64,000 nt of DNA from Massospora cicadina (GCA_022478985.1 JAKSZP010010633.1:62001-126000), one strand, 5' to 3'; shown: positions 23,539-34,951, counted from the first letter of the stretch. Translations and numbers: made by a program. The notes: generated by a model from the sequence alone, not told the origin.

Positions 23539-25456
23539 GATGAGAACTCTCTCTCCACTAAGCGTAACTATCCAATTAAAATTACATGAATTATTAAATA
23601 AAATCAAATTCACTTATTCTAGTTTCGCCCCATGTTCTCAGATTCTCCGCCAGCTGCTCCAGCATGGGGCAGCGACTTAGCTCCCCTGCCATTTTCCATC
23701 CAGCAGGAAAATGCGCTAGGACTGGTTCACCCAGTCATTCCAAACCCATGGTATGATTTATTCCTCCTAAGGACCTCAACGCCCACCTTGCTTGTACCCA
23801 AGTGGTACCTCGCTACCCCCTGGTGCTCCCCCAGAGCAACATGCGTTATGGCCTAAGGGCTGAATATGGGAAACTATTCCCATACCATGACCAAGCCATT
23901 ATCAAAATGGCACAGGCAGTGATGACACCCGCCAGATTTATAGATTTCCGCCCTACAAGGAGTATTTTGACCTTGGCTTCACCTTCAAAGCCAACGCTGC
24001 CACTGCAGCAACTGTGCCCCTGGTATTCCAGGGAACCCCTCTCCCCACAACTCAGACCCAGTCCCAGCGGACACCACTTTGGTGGTTCAATTTGCTGGTT
24101 TGCCCCCCCTGAAGTGCTCCACCAGGAGTTGATAAATTTGGAAGCCTAAGTCTCCAACCTCATCTTACAATTTGTGGTCCCAAATGGGGCCACACGACTT
24201 GCTGGGCCTTGGCATATGCCATGATCAGCCCTGAATTTAATAAAATCGCTGTGTCAATTCTGCTGTGCACCATTATTCCCTCAGCGCCCAACCATCAATT
24301 TTGGGCCCATGCCGAGGGTGGGTGGATGATCTGTCCATCATGTTTTGAGTTGGACCACTCAAAATGCAAGTGCCTCTCCTTAACCACTTCCAATGGATCG
24401 GATGACTCATCCGCCAACCTCCAATCTGCTGCCCACCATGTACAAGTTCCAGTATGAGGCACAATCCTACCTCCCCCACCCCCAAAACCAGAAGCTGCAG
24501 CTGCACATGCAGCCACCAATCAGCCTCCTCCTCACCCTAATGCCACATTTAATTCATATAATCAAGCATAGGATTAGATTCCAGTTCAAACCCACAATTC
24601 TTCAAATAAATTAACCAAACCTTAACTGTACGCTGATTCCTCAATCCAATTCAACCAAAACACATGGAAGTTAATGGCTGAAATTGTCGAATCAGGTAAG
24701 TTCATTGAAGAACCATCTCTGCAAATTGAGCAGTTTGTTAATGCAAAATGGGATGCCAGATACCCCCCTCAACTATATACCCCACAGCCAAACGCCAAAT
24801 CATTTCACAGTGATCACCAGCTTGCAGTCGAAGCAGCTGCAACACCAGATTGTTGTCCTCTGCATAAAGCTGTTGCTAAATCAGTAGCAATGCTCACAGG
24901 AGGAATTCCACCTCCTGTTATCCCCGCAAACCTCACCCCAAAAAGTAAAATTACAGTGGACCAGCTACACAAAAATGTCAACGATGCTATCCAGAACGTG
25001 ACAACTATAGCATGGAATCTAAAAGTAAAAAAAAACCTGAACCAACATTGCTACGTTTGTTAAACTCCCAGACGCCTGCATCAAAGCTGAAAAAGCTTTA
25101 ACTGTCTTCTCAGTGCCATTTACCTAGCTGACAATTTCCATGAAATCCCAATTATTAGAGATATTGAACCCCCATGCCGCAGATGCCCCAACGCCATTAC
25201 TATCTGCCAAAAATGTACTCTACTATGGGAGGAAGAAGCTGCTGGTGAAGAGGCTGCCAAAGATGAGCCCCCCAACCCATCCCCTATCACCATGGAGGGA
25301 TAAGCGGTTTCTGCTATCCACCTACTTGGTTGCTTTTCAAAGCATTTCACTCAATCCGCTCATTAGAGCGTTTTGTTTGAACCAAGTAGTTACGTTATTT
25401 TTTAGTCTAGTTTTAATTTAGTTAATGTCTGTCCCCTGGTCAGCTTGCCTCAAATA
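23539..25456 (+). mobile_element. Element A copy 2 (ORF1-only half-LINE)
   Basis: A 1.92-kb element flanked by a perfect 18-bp repeat AATATTAAAAAATAGTTT at 23521-23538 and 25457-25474. Part of the right copy may be element tail, since both are A/T-rich. The 5' end reads AACTCTCTCTCCACTAAG and the 3' tail GTCTGTCCCCTGGTCAGC then CTCAAATAAATATTA, the clearest version of the shared LINE/SINE tail. It is inserted exactly at the edge of the G1/G2 LTR. It has no ORF2. Confidence 0.85.
23632..25303 (+). pseudogene. ORF1-like protein of element A2, broken
   Basis: The ATG at 23632 opens MFSDSPPAAPAWGSDL. The central region is at 23802-24149, and the CCHC knuckle CPSCFELDHSKCKC lies at about 24340-24381. 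A proline-rich linker (PPPPKPEAAAA-like across frames, 24470-24500) leads to the C-terminal unknown domain, open from 24674 to 25063 (LAVEAAATPDCCPLHKAVAK, then SVAMLTGGIPPPVIP). It ends at TAA 25301. Frameshifts occur near 24150, 24460 and 24610. The separate C-terminal domain is conserved in all four full copies, which argues it mattered for the element. Confidence 0.7.
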
Positions 25457-25474
25457 AATATTAAAAAATAGTTT

Positions 25475-26150
25475 TGTAATCTGGGTTTCAAAATGAGTGA
25501 TTTTCAAGATCCCCTAGTTAGGTGCCTTCTGATTACTGCTTTTGTGGCCTCATTCCTTTGGTCCAATTCCTTTATCCGCAAGCTCCTTCTCATGGTAGTT
25601 ATCCCAGACCTGGATGTTTATAGGCCCGCTCATACTTCCCTGCATCTAGGTTGTGGCCTTGTGTATTTTCTGCTGTTATTGTTTTATTACCAAATCTATT
25701 TTGTTTTTTAACTTAAGATTTTTTTAGTTGGTGCTCCTAAAAAGTGCCTTGCATTTGATTTTTGAGCGACTCTCAAAATGGATGGCTTCCAGATTTGATA
25801 ATAGTTAGCTTCAAGCCTAAAACGCTCTTGTCAGGGTAATTTGGCTAAGAAATCATCGCTTCATTGGAAAAATGCTAATTACTTAGCCCCCTGAAAGAAT
25901 AAATTAAAGTCAATTTTTATAATGATTTTAGATGATTCATCATCTTTATTAAATAACTCATATAGACTGATTAGGGCGAATATTATTTCATATGAAGTCA
26001 TTCTACTCTTCATAAGGTTCCTTTTGATCGCCCAAATCTATAATTGGGGCTTGTTCACCCCCATCTGCGATGGGTTGGTCGCCTGTACCTCCACAAGTTT
26101 AGGGTTGAATTCTAGTCATTCCACTGGTCAAGGAATGATCAGTTGAACCA
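25475..26150 (-). mobile_element. Gypsy element G2, pol 3' end
   Basis: Homologous to G1 16699-17375: both begin, on the plus strand, GTTTCAAAATGRGTGATTTTC and share TGATCAGTTGAACCATTC at the far end (26130 versus 17351). It is the end of pol of a second minus-strand element. Similarity stops abruptly near 26150 and resumes near 30090 at the point equivalent to G1 17480, implying about 3.9 kb of inserted sequence. Confidence 0.65.
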
Positions 26151-26635
26151 TTCATGGCATCATCTGTTACAGGGTTTAACCCCTGGGCTATCATTAGGGA
26201 AGATCATGGACTTGAGACACTTTTATAGATGAACTCTTAGTTGCAGATGTTACCATAATTTTTACTACCTTAAACCCATCAGAGACCTTAAAGGACCCCA
26301 ACAAAAATCAACTTTAAATCAACTTAGTAGTAATTATGGCAATATCAGACAAATATGCAATGAATCAAGGGTTACCCACAAGCTTAAAATGACCAATGTC
26401 AATCAAGACAGCAAATATTATACTGACCAGGAGGACAATTGCTCACCAACCCTCTATGGGATTCAGTGCTAAACAAATAAAAAAAAGTAGGCAAAGAAAT
26501 ATAGGCAAGAGAACTCCCAAACAGACAAATAATGATTTAGGATCCCTTAAGGGCGTTATTTGGATCAGATGCTGCAATGTTCATACGGGCCTCAGGAAAA
26601 TAATGATTGGTATAAGCCCAGGAACTGTCTATAAA
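26151..26635. other. Unclassified insert sequence within G2
   Basis: No match to other parts of the window. An 81-codon open stretch at 26396-26641 has no recognisable domain and is probably chance. It belongs to the 3.9-kb block separating the two parts of G2. Confidence 0.35.
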
Positions 26636-26652
26636 TTGTGAGGGACTTACTA

Positions 26653-26943
26653 TTATTTATTTGGAGCAAGCTGACCAGGGGACGGACATTATTGAAGGAA
26701 AGAAAGTAAACATTGACATGAAACCTGAGCAGGGTCAACTCCATTGTAGAAAGTTTTTCCACCTCTGGATCAAGGCTCATATTTTTCTGGTTACATCATG
26801 GGTAAGGTTTTCGTGTTATTAGACCTACTAACACCCAATAGCTTCCTTTGGCTGGCACCCCAATTGATATGCAAAGGGCGGGAATTGAACCCACAACCTT
26901 CAGGTTGGTAGCCGTATGCCCTACTAACTCACCTTCCATCCCC
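26653..26943 (-). mobile_element. tRNA-derived SINE, type S1
   Basis: A 291-bp minus-strand element with target-site duplication TTGTGAGGGANNTACTA at 26636-26652 and 26944-26960 (15 of 17). Read on the minus strand, the head holds an A-box-like GGTGAGTTAGTAGGGC (about 26928-26913), then a B box with GGGTTCAATTCCCGCCC (about 26891-26875), tRNA-like spacing and an anticodon-arm-like stretch between. The tail is GTCCGTCCCCTGGTCAGC then CCAAATAAATAATA, essentially that of element A2. The head is a different tRNA type from S2. It would be transcribed by Pol III and moved by the LINE. Confidence 0.8.
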
Positions 26944-26960
26944 TTGTGAGGGAAATACTA

Positions 26961-27606
26961 ATTATTCATAATTGCCATGCTGCTTAAAAGGATTTCACCC
27001 TTTGTTCTCCACATCATTTTTCTAACCGTTCATGTAAAATCCATAAACCTTTAATAAAATATAGTTACATCAATATCCTCAAGCAACAAAACTAGTTTTC
27101 TGATAAACTAAATCAACTATTTATTCCCTTAAACATCTTAAAACTCCAAAACACTGCAGATGGTAGAAGTTGGGTTATTTTATACTATATATTGATAATT
27201 TGTCACTAGATAACCATATTTTGTTATTTATCAAAAAACCACGGTCTCTCAAATACTAATGTTGGCATGTGAATATCTTCTTTCTATTGACGAAATTCTA
27301 TGCAGTGGCAGTGAACTTGGTGATTATGGACTTGGCTGGCCTGAGCAAGGATTTACAATAATAAACACTGAAAACCAGATACGCTGACCCATAGGGATTT
27401 AGGTAAGCTACCATAAACTACTTTAAGATTCATCCTCTAGCTCCTTCAGATATATAGGTATAAATGTGAACCTCTTCTGTTGGACTATTAAGTTTTTGTT
27501 ATAATTCAAAGGTTGAGTACTCTGAAAAATACACAATTATCAGTTTCCAAAGCTCCAGCGGTGTCACCCAAATAGAATTCTGGTCCCTAAGGAAAAACTC
27601 TTGGCG
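26961..27606. other. Gene-less AT-rich stretch
   Basis: About 650 bases between SINE S1 and element A3 with all frames closed and no repeat match I can see. It is part of the unclassified insertion within G2. Confidence 0.35.
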
Positions 27607-27620
27607 GAAAAGAGGTCTTT

Positions 27621-29544
27621 TTTATTTAATCGAGGTAAGCTGACCAGGGGATGGACATTACAAACTAAAAACTAAAACTAAAACTAACGTAACTAATTGA
27701 TTCAAACAAAATGCCCAAATGAGCGGATTGAATGAAACATACCAATAAAACAATCAGCCAGGTGGGCAGTTGAGACCGCTTATCCCTCCATGGCAGAAGG
27801 GGAGGTGGGATCAGGGGGCTTATCTTTGGCAGCAGCTAACTCATCCCAGAGTAGGGTACATGTCAAGGTGGATAGCAAAGGCTTTGGGGCATCAGCGGCA
27901 TGAAATTCAACATCACTGATGTTTGGTATTTCTAAGAAATTGCCAACTACGAAAATGGCAGTAATATTTGGCTAAAGCTTTTTCAGCTTTAATGTGGGCG
28001 CCTGGTAGCTTAACAAACGTGGCAATATTGGTTTGGGTAACCTTAGCTTTAGGATTCCGAGCTACAGTTACCACGTTCTGGATAGCGTCGTTGACATTTT
28101 TGTGCAATTGATTCATATTAGTCTTACTTTTTGGGGTGAGATTTATGGGAATACTAGGAGGTGGAATACCTCCTGTGAGCATCGCCACTGATTTGGCAGC
28201 AACTTTGCGGAGAGGATGGCAATCTGGTGTTGCAGCTGCTTCTACTGCAAGCTGGTGGTTGCTGTAGAATAATTTAGCATTTGGCTGTAGGGCATATAAA
28301 TGAGGGGGGAATTTGGCGTCCCTTTCTGCATTACAGAACCGCTCAAATTGCAGAGATGGTTCTTTAATGAGATTATCTGATTCTTTGATTTCAGCCAATA
28401 ACTCTCATGGGTTCTGGTTGAATTGGATTGGGGAATCATCGTATAGTTGAGGTTTGGTTGGTTAGTTGGAGGAAGTATGGGATCAAACTGAGGTCCAAGC
28501 CAGTGCTTGATTGGAGCAATTGTGTGTGCCAATGGGGCGAGAAGGAGGCTGCTTGGTGGCTGCAGGTGCAGCTGCAGCTTCAGGCTTTGGGGGAGGGGGA
28601 GTAGGATTATAACCCATACCAAAGCTGGAACAGGGTGGGCGGCTGATTGGAGGCTGGCAGACGAAAAATGAGCACCGTCAGAAGTAGCTAGGGATGGGCA
28701 CTTGTGTTTTGAGTGGTCCAACTCGAAACAGGATGGGCAGATTGTCCATCCACCCTTGACGCAGGCCCAGAATGGATGGTCAGGGGCAGAGGGGATAATA
28801 GTCAAGGGGGAATTGAAAGGGAAAATTCATATGATTCAGAGCTGATCGTGGCATACTCCTGAGGCCCAATGAGGCGTGTGGCCCCATTTGTGACCAAAAT
28901 TGCAAGATGGGGTTGGAGCCATAGGCTGCCAAACCTTCCATCAGCTCCTGGTGGAGCACTTCAGGGGGAAGGTGGGTGGGTAAACCTGGAAACTGAATCA
29001 CCAAAGTGGTTCTGCTGGGAGCCAGGTCTAGTTTGTGGGAAGTGGGGTACCCTTGTATACCAGGGGCACAGTTGCCACAGTGGCAGCGTTGGCTTCACAG
29101 GTGAAGCTGAGGTCAAAATACCCCTTATAAGAGCGGAAATTAATAAAACTGCCGGGAATCATTACCACCTGTGCCATTTTTGATAATAGCTTGTCATGGT
29201 ACAAAAGAGTTTCCATAATTGACCCTTAGGCTGTAGCACATGTTATTCTGGGGGAGCACCAGGGGGCAGCGAGGTACTGCTTGGGTATGAACAAGGTGGG
29301 CGTCAAGATTTTTGGGAGGAACGAATCATCCTATGGGTTTGGTAAAGTGGGCAAGCCATTCTGAGTGCATTTTCCTTCTGGACGGAAAATGGCAGGGGGA
29401 GTTTTGCCGCTTCCCCACATTAAAGCAGCCAGTGGAGAATCTGAGGACATAGGAGTGAAACTATGGCAGGCGATTGAAATCTATTTTTTTGTTTTTATGT
29501 ATAATTTGCTCATAGAGTTATGCCGAGTGGAAAAAGAGAGTTTA
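27621..29544 (-). mobile_element. Element A copy 3 (ORF1-only half-LINE)
   Basis: A 1.92-kb minus-strand element with a perfect 14-bp target-site duplication GAAAAGAGGTCTTT at 27607-27620 and 29545-29558. The 3' tail (minus strand) reads ATGTCCATCCCCTGGTCAGC followed by TTACCTCGATTAAATAAA, nearly the LINE L4 tail. It is the best preserved A copy. Confidence 0.9.
27780..29450 (-). pseudogene. ORF1-like protein of element A3, few breaks
   Basis: The ATG at 29450 opens MSSDSPLAALMWGSGK. Open stretches at 29216-29028, 29004-28780, 28805-28242 and 28398-27913 overlap and together cover nearly the whole protein. Features in order: YKGYFDLSFTCEANAATVAT; the RRM-like block VLHQELMEGLAAYGSNPILQ; the CCHC knuckle CPSCFELDHSKHKC (about 28745-28704); a proline-rich linker; and the C-terminal domain with LAVEAAATPDCHPLRKVAAK, then a long segment with DAIQNVVTVARNPKAKVTQT. 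It ends at TAA 27782-27780. About 555 codons are expected if unbroken. RNA binding is inferred from the knuckle and its resemblance in layout to LINE ORF1. Confidence 0.75.
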
Positions 29545-29558
29545 GAAAAGAGGTCTTT

Positions 29559-30089
29559 ATCAAAAAATATCTATGCTAGAGCGCAGACAATATCTATATA
29601 CAGCTCTAGGCAATCTCCATTAAAACTAGGCAAAAATCAGAGTACAACCAAGAATATATATATATTAAAAAAAATTTGGGATATTTATAGCTGTTCTAGA
29701 AGTCTGGAATTGAGTAGGGTTTTATGATTTCTGAAATGTTTTAACATGAATGTGGAGGATTCCAGTAAAAATGATTTTCCAATTAATGTGACAAATTCAA
29801 GTGATCTCCAAATGACAGGATCTCTATCAGTAATCTTGCAGATTTAGGAAGGATTAAAGATTTTAATTGAATGTTTTTTAAGTTCATTGTTTATTGCAAA
29901 TTTGGTAGCTTCCATGGCAGTAAACTTCATTGATTAAGTTGCAAATTATCGTGCATTCAAATCACATCCAAACTAGCAAAATCCCATCATTCCTAACAAT
30001 GTTCCTTTTGAAGACCTTACTGATAAGGAGCATTACTTTAGAGGAATTTAACGTGGACTCAATTTGCAAAAAGCCTTAATTTGACTAAG
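29559..30089. other. Gene-less AT-rich stretch
   Basis: No open frame of note and no recognisable motif. A short TA-repeat run occurs at about 29654-29665. It is the right edge of the unclassified insertion in G2. A small hairpin, GGACTGA and TCAGTCC around GTAAT, lies just beyond it near 30091. Confidence 0.35.
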
Positions 30090-31468
30090 AGGACTGAGTA
30101 ATTCAGTCCTTGAACATGAATCACTTGATAAAGTATTTATTATAGCATATCAAAATTTTGTAAATCTGATCCCCTGACTGATGATTGTAGAATAAGACCA
30201 GATCCCCTAAATGGTACTCAGGAAATCTGATTTCTTGGAGATGCTTTAAGCTGCTTCTTGTTTACTTATAAACCCACATAGACTTGGAAGCTAATGCTTG
30301 TAGTTCAGATAATTCAAACATTGTCCTTTTAAATGCTAGCTCAGCTGTTTCCAGCGTGGGGGTCTCCAATATAAGTTGAACACTCAAGGATAAGGTTGTC
30401 TCTAGCCAAAGAGCTTAAAAATGTGACATCTGGATAACTTGATGGTAGCTCACATGGTATGAAATAGAACTTCAGAAAGTTATTTGTTCCACTGAGTTAG
30501 GTCGGATTGAGCCATCTTATGGAGGGTGTTGATCAGAGTTCCATTTGGTCATTACAATGCTACATTAAAAGCAGGATGATATGGGTCGTTAAAGGAATAT
30601 AAGTGCCTATCAACGAATTAAAGGCAGCGATTACTTGAGATATGAAGTTGGTGTCATTATTGGATAACAGTACCTTTGGTTGATATGACAGTGAAAACCT
30701 GTTTATGTAAAGAATATGTGGTCGCTTTAGAAGTGGGTGAGGCATCTGAGAAGGCCTCAACCCTTTTTATGAATTGATCAGCAGCTAGCATTATATAATG
30801 ATGGCTGTACATCGCCATAGTTAGCGGACCAACAACGTCAATGCTGACAGTAGCAAATGATGCAGTAAGACCCATGACTTTTTGTTGATACGTCAGCTTG
30901 AAGGTTTCTGGATATCACAAATAAGACAAGAAATAATGACGTCTTGGATCAATTCAATCTTCCATTCCAACTAATATTGCTCTTAAAGCCACTGATGGGG
31001 CTTCTTTATGGCTCCAAAATTGCAGTCAAATGGGACTACAGGTCAGTTTATTTTCTAGCCGACAGTCATACATAAGGCAGCCAAGAGGTTCCACTCCTTT
31101 ATACAATAATCTGTCTTTAATCCGAGCCTACTTGATCATAGTCTTTAATCATTGCTGAATCACATGAAACTCTTGGTCCACTCCTCAGGTTTTCCAATAA
31201 ATCTATAAAATTTGATCTTCCTCAGAGGCATAGAGAGTCAATATTGTTAGTTTTGACAACCTAAAAGCGCTTTGAAGTATCATTCTGGCATGATGAGAAA
31301 TGGTAAAGTTATAACTCTGGAGTATGAGTGCCCAGAAGGCCAGCCTTCCATCTGGATCCATCCTCTTTTGTAGTCACTATAGAGAGCCATTGTCTTTAAC
31401 CACTTTAAAATTATTTTCATATAATAAAGGACGAACATGCTGTCAGAAAATCTCTTTTATGGCGACAG
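30090..31468 (-). mobile_element. Gypsy element G2, integrase and RNase H part
   Basis: Minus-strand pol of the same layout as G1. From right to left: the RNase H end near 31440-31290 (NNFKVVKDNGSL, GRLAFWALILQSYNF); an integrase zinc module with SCLICDIQ near 30945-30920; the core with SIDVVGPLTMA near 30845-30812; and a second catalytic block NNDTNFISQVIAAFNSLIG at about 30665-30610. Many stops are present. LTR X2 is inserted in the RNase H at 31468. Confidence 0.7.
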
Positions 31469-32400
31469 TGGGCTCTGCTGGTTGGCAGGCCAACCAGTAT
31501 GAAGACTGGTTTCCCCTTGCCATTTCTCCTTAGGCGTCAGGGCCAGCGGCGCTGGCTGACCCCTTGGCTTGTTACCCGCGCCATTTGATATCCCTCAGCC
31601 TAAACTTAACCCATAAGTATAACATAAACTTAAATAAAAGATAGAACAGGCAAGGGAAGATTATATTGAGACGGAAGCGCTAAGTATTTATATGCACAAA
31701 AAGACTACTGCACCCATAGCTGACCTATCAACTCATCTCTGGATCTTCCAGCCATTCTCTCCACCTTCCTTCCACTGAGCTTACTCTATTCCTGTCGTTT
31801 ACCCTCTTTCCCCATCCTTTCCTATGTAAAGATATTATCTTTGGCTCATCCTCTGCATTCAATCTCTGGCATGCTGTATAAATTATAACATAAACTAATA
31901 TCAATTTTCTTTTCCTTAGTAATTATTTTCCTGAAACCTCTTTGGACACTTGGGCTCTCGGGATATCTCATCTTCTCACCAATAACACATCTTGACTCAT
32001 TGTAGTCAATTGTTTTGGAGAATAGTCTACCTCAGTTGATATTTGAATATTATATATGAAGTGCCAGAAACAACCTCAGCTGCCTCAAACTCAAGATTGT
32101 CAGTTTTCGCTGACATTACTTAATCACATAAAATAGATCCTCCCCAGCTATTAGTCATCAGTGATCCACATAATAATTTGGGACCAGCGATTGGCCCTAA
32201 CTGATACTATCAACTAAGTTTGTAGAATACTGATTTGGCCAAACCAAATTAAGGAGCAACTATCAATCAATCGCTTATTAACCACATAATCCAGTTGATA
32301 AGCCATTCTTCTGGGATTAGCCTATTTCATCCCAAATAACGATCAATCATTGGAGGAATCCATCTTTTTAATTTTTCTGACACATTCTTACTGGTAATCA
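31469..32400 (+). repeat. Solo LTR X copy 2 inside G2 RNase H
   Basis: A 932-bp segment starting TGGGCTCTGC and ending GGTAATCA, flanked by CGACAG (31463-31468) and AGACAG (32401-32406), a probable 5-6 bp target-site duplication. It splits the G2 RNase H: ECLAVLI lies just right of it and AIKEI just left on the minus strand. Its start carries the LTR X hairpin (ACCAGT/ACTGGT arms around ATGAAG, near 31494-31511). No internal coding region, so it is a solo LTR left by recombination. Confidence 0.75.
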
Positions 32401-32806
32401 AGACAGCTAGGCACTCATACTTATAAATGTTATAATTCATCTCTACCTGAGTTAATGTTATACTGAAGTATGCATTAGGATGATTAATTTTGATTTAAGT
32501 CAAGTTGGGCCAGAATGTCTCCAACATCCACGCCACTGGCGTCTTTAAATAAAATGGTTTATTAAATTTTATAGTAATACAGGGGCGGTCAAAAGCTTTC
32601 CTTAGGACGCTAAAAGCTTGTTGTTGACTTTTTTCCCATTGTAACGGAACCTCCTTATGGAGCAGATACAACATCAGATTAGAGAAAATTAACATGATAA
32701 GTTTTTAATACGCAATCATGGAGTCCGTCATAGTATAATTAAATCAAATCATTGTAGCAATGGCTCAAGAATCTCAAGTTTCTCAAGTCCTATGGTTGTG
32801 TGACAC
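32401..32806 (-). pseudogene. G2 RT-RNase H junction
   Basis: Minus-strand stretch with LLHKEVPLQWEKSQQQAF (about 32664-32611), the typical end of gypsy RT leading into RNase H, then FNKPFYLKT and VEMNYNIYKYECLAVLI near 32455-32405. It continues the G2 pol across LTR X2. Element A4 cuts it on its upstream side at 32806. Confidence 0.7.
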
Positions 32807-34715
32807 TTCCTTTTTTAGCACTAATTGTGCCCAACCCAAAAGGGGGAGCCGCCACGCATCTTTATTTGCAAATGGGCCAAACAAAGGGATTATTAGAGTA
32901 AAAAAAATCCTAATATGGCACCTCAGCTAACAGCTAAGGAAGCCATATCAGAAGGGGAGTAAGCTTTGAGGAAACTTTTGTCCGGCGCCTGCTTTAGCTG
33001 GAGGACCATGGTGGACAGCATTGGGGTGGGAGCATCAGTGACATGGGGCATAAGGAGGTATAGTTGTGGGTTTTCTTCATTAATGGGGCTGGCGGTGTCC
33101 ATCGCCTCAACATATTGAGCAAGTTAATGCTCAGCGAAAGTGATGAGAGCAAGCACACAAGTGAACGACTTGATGCGCTGGCAGGAACTTGGGATACCTG
33201 GGGTTAAAAAGAGAAGTTTTTACCACATTGATGAAAGCATGGCTCACACCAAAAGCAAGCTCCTCAATTTCATACTTCGCATCTTCCTCATAAAATAATG
33301 AGAGAAATTGAGGATAGGAATACCCTCAACAAGGGGCTCCATTGCCCCATGGAGTTGATGGTGGAGTATAGTGTTGGCAGGGTCATCTGAAGCCTCAACT
33401 GCAATTTTGTTATTATTTTTGTAATAGTAAAACCGTTTTTTGGACAATAACGCAGGAACTTGATTCTGGAGGTTAAACAAAGAACTCCTCTAAAACAAAA
33501 TCCGGTTTCACGTGGTACATCCATTTATCCTCTTAAACCATTCAAGAGCCTCGAATGGATTGGATTTGGTTAGCACTGGGCCAGCCACAGGAGTAGGTGC
33601 TTGTGCAGGAGCTGATTGGCCATGGGCTGTTGACCATGGTAGCTCATCTAAAACTGGTTCAGCCATTGACTCAGGATTCCGTAATACAGTCAAATTTGCA
33701 TTGAGATTTTTAGAATTTTATTTTAGATTAGCTGCCGCTTTTGGAGAAGCGCCAAATTTCCCCAAGGTTGGGGGCAGGAGGATTGAGCCCATTCAAAAAA
33801 TTGGGGTGAAACAGCAGTGGGCCCAACGCCTGAGGGCTGAGTGGCAGAAGCGGAAACTGTGGGGCACTTGCACTTTGAGTTGTCAAGCTTAAAGAACAAC
33901 GGGCAATGGCCTGGCCATTTTAAATGAGCACCCAGAATGGGTGATTAGGGGCGGATCTGATCACAGTGGGGGGGGATCACAAGGTGAGAATTGTGATGAA
34001 ATGGGAAGATTGTTGCAAAGGCGCAAGGCCCTTCCAACTGATCTGCCCCATTGGGAACCACAAACTGCAACACGGGATCTGCGCTGTGAATGGCCAAACC
34101 CTCCATGAGCTCATGGCAGAGGTGTTCAGGGGAGAGATGGGAGGGCGACCCGGCGAACTGGACCACTAAAGTGGCCTCATCCAGGAGCCACATGCAGATG
34201 GTGGGAATTGGAATTTCTTTAGAAACAATTTGCAGCTGAGATGTTGTGCTGCATTGGCTTATGAATGGAAGCTGAGATTGAAGTACCCCTTAAAGTTGTG
34301 GAAGTCAATGAAACTGGCAGGTTTAAAACCGCCGTGGCCATCTTGATGATGGCCGTGGTCACCTATGGGAAAAGATCTTCATATTCAACCCAGAGGCTTA
34401 AATGCAAATTGCTCTGTGGGAGCACCAAAGGGCTCCGGGCACCAACTTGGAGCTTGCAAGGAGGTGGGCTAAATCCCAAGGGGGGACATAACGCCTAGTA
34501 GCATTGGGAGGGCTAGCAGAGCCAGCCTGGGCATGCTTTGGCAGTGGCAGAAAGATGCCAGATGGTGGTGCACCACCACCCTAAGCTGGGGCAGCAGGTG
34601 TCGATTGCATCAAGATTGGTAAGGTTTGGCTTATTCAAGTGGTCATTTTTTATATTACTTATAAAAATCCAAATTTGGCTTTGATTTATTTATTGAAGCA
34701 ATAGAGAGATCCTCT
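32807..34715 (-). mobile_element. Element A copy 4 (ORF1-only half-LINE), divergent tail
   Basis: A 1.91-kb minus-strand element with a perfect 11-bp target-site duplication TTGTGTGACAC at 32796-32806 and 34716-34726. Its body aligns with the other A copies, but its 3' end (GCGGCTCCCCCTTTTGGG on the minus strand, followed by an A-rich end) does not clearly match the shared LINE tail, so it may be a separate subfamily or a degraded one. It interrupts G2. Confidence 0.8.
32940..34610 (-). pseudogene. ORF1-like protein of element A4, broken
   Basis: The ATG at 34610 opens MQSTPAAPA. Open pieces include 34193-33945 (FAGSPSHLSPEHLCHELMEG, the RRM-like block) and 33693-33508. The zinc knuckle region near 33915-33870 keeps PLFFKLDNSKCKCP: the first Cys pair and the His (now Asn) are changed, so zinc binding is probably lost. 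The C-terminal domain is recognisable near 33350-33200 but shifted. The protein role would be as for the other A copies. The 3' limit is approximate. Confidence 0.55.
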
Positions 34716-34951
34716 TTGTGTGACACACCAGTTTTGGTTTGATCAGTTATTTCAGTGGTCATGTGTTGGTGCATACAAGAGGCCATTCCACCCAAAATTT
34801 CTAAATGAATGTATCAGAAATAAATCTAAAAAAACAACAATGAAAAATCTGACGGAATAAATTTTGATAGTTATCAAGAATTGAAAGCAGGCTTATATAC
34901 CTAATCTATTGAAAGTTATGGAAAAAGTTTTTAAAGTTTTCAAAGGGAAAG

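Noticed and set aside
26860..26945. A true minus-strand tRNA gene
   Set aside because: The A and B boxes are tRNA-like, but the unit continues into a body, a LINE-type tail and TSDs, so it is a SINE.
26165..29998. TGTTA at 26165 and TAACA at 29998 as ends of an LTR element filling the G2 gap
   Set aside because: The flanking five bases (TCATC and ATGTT) do not match and no homologous copy supports the borders.
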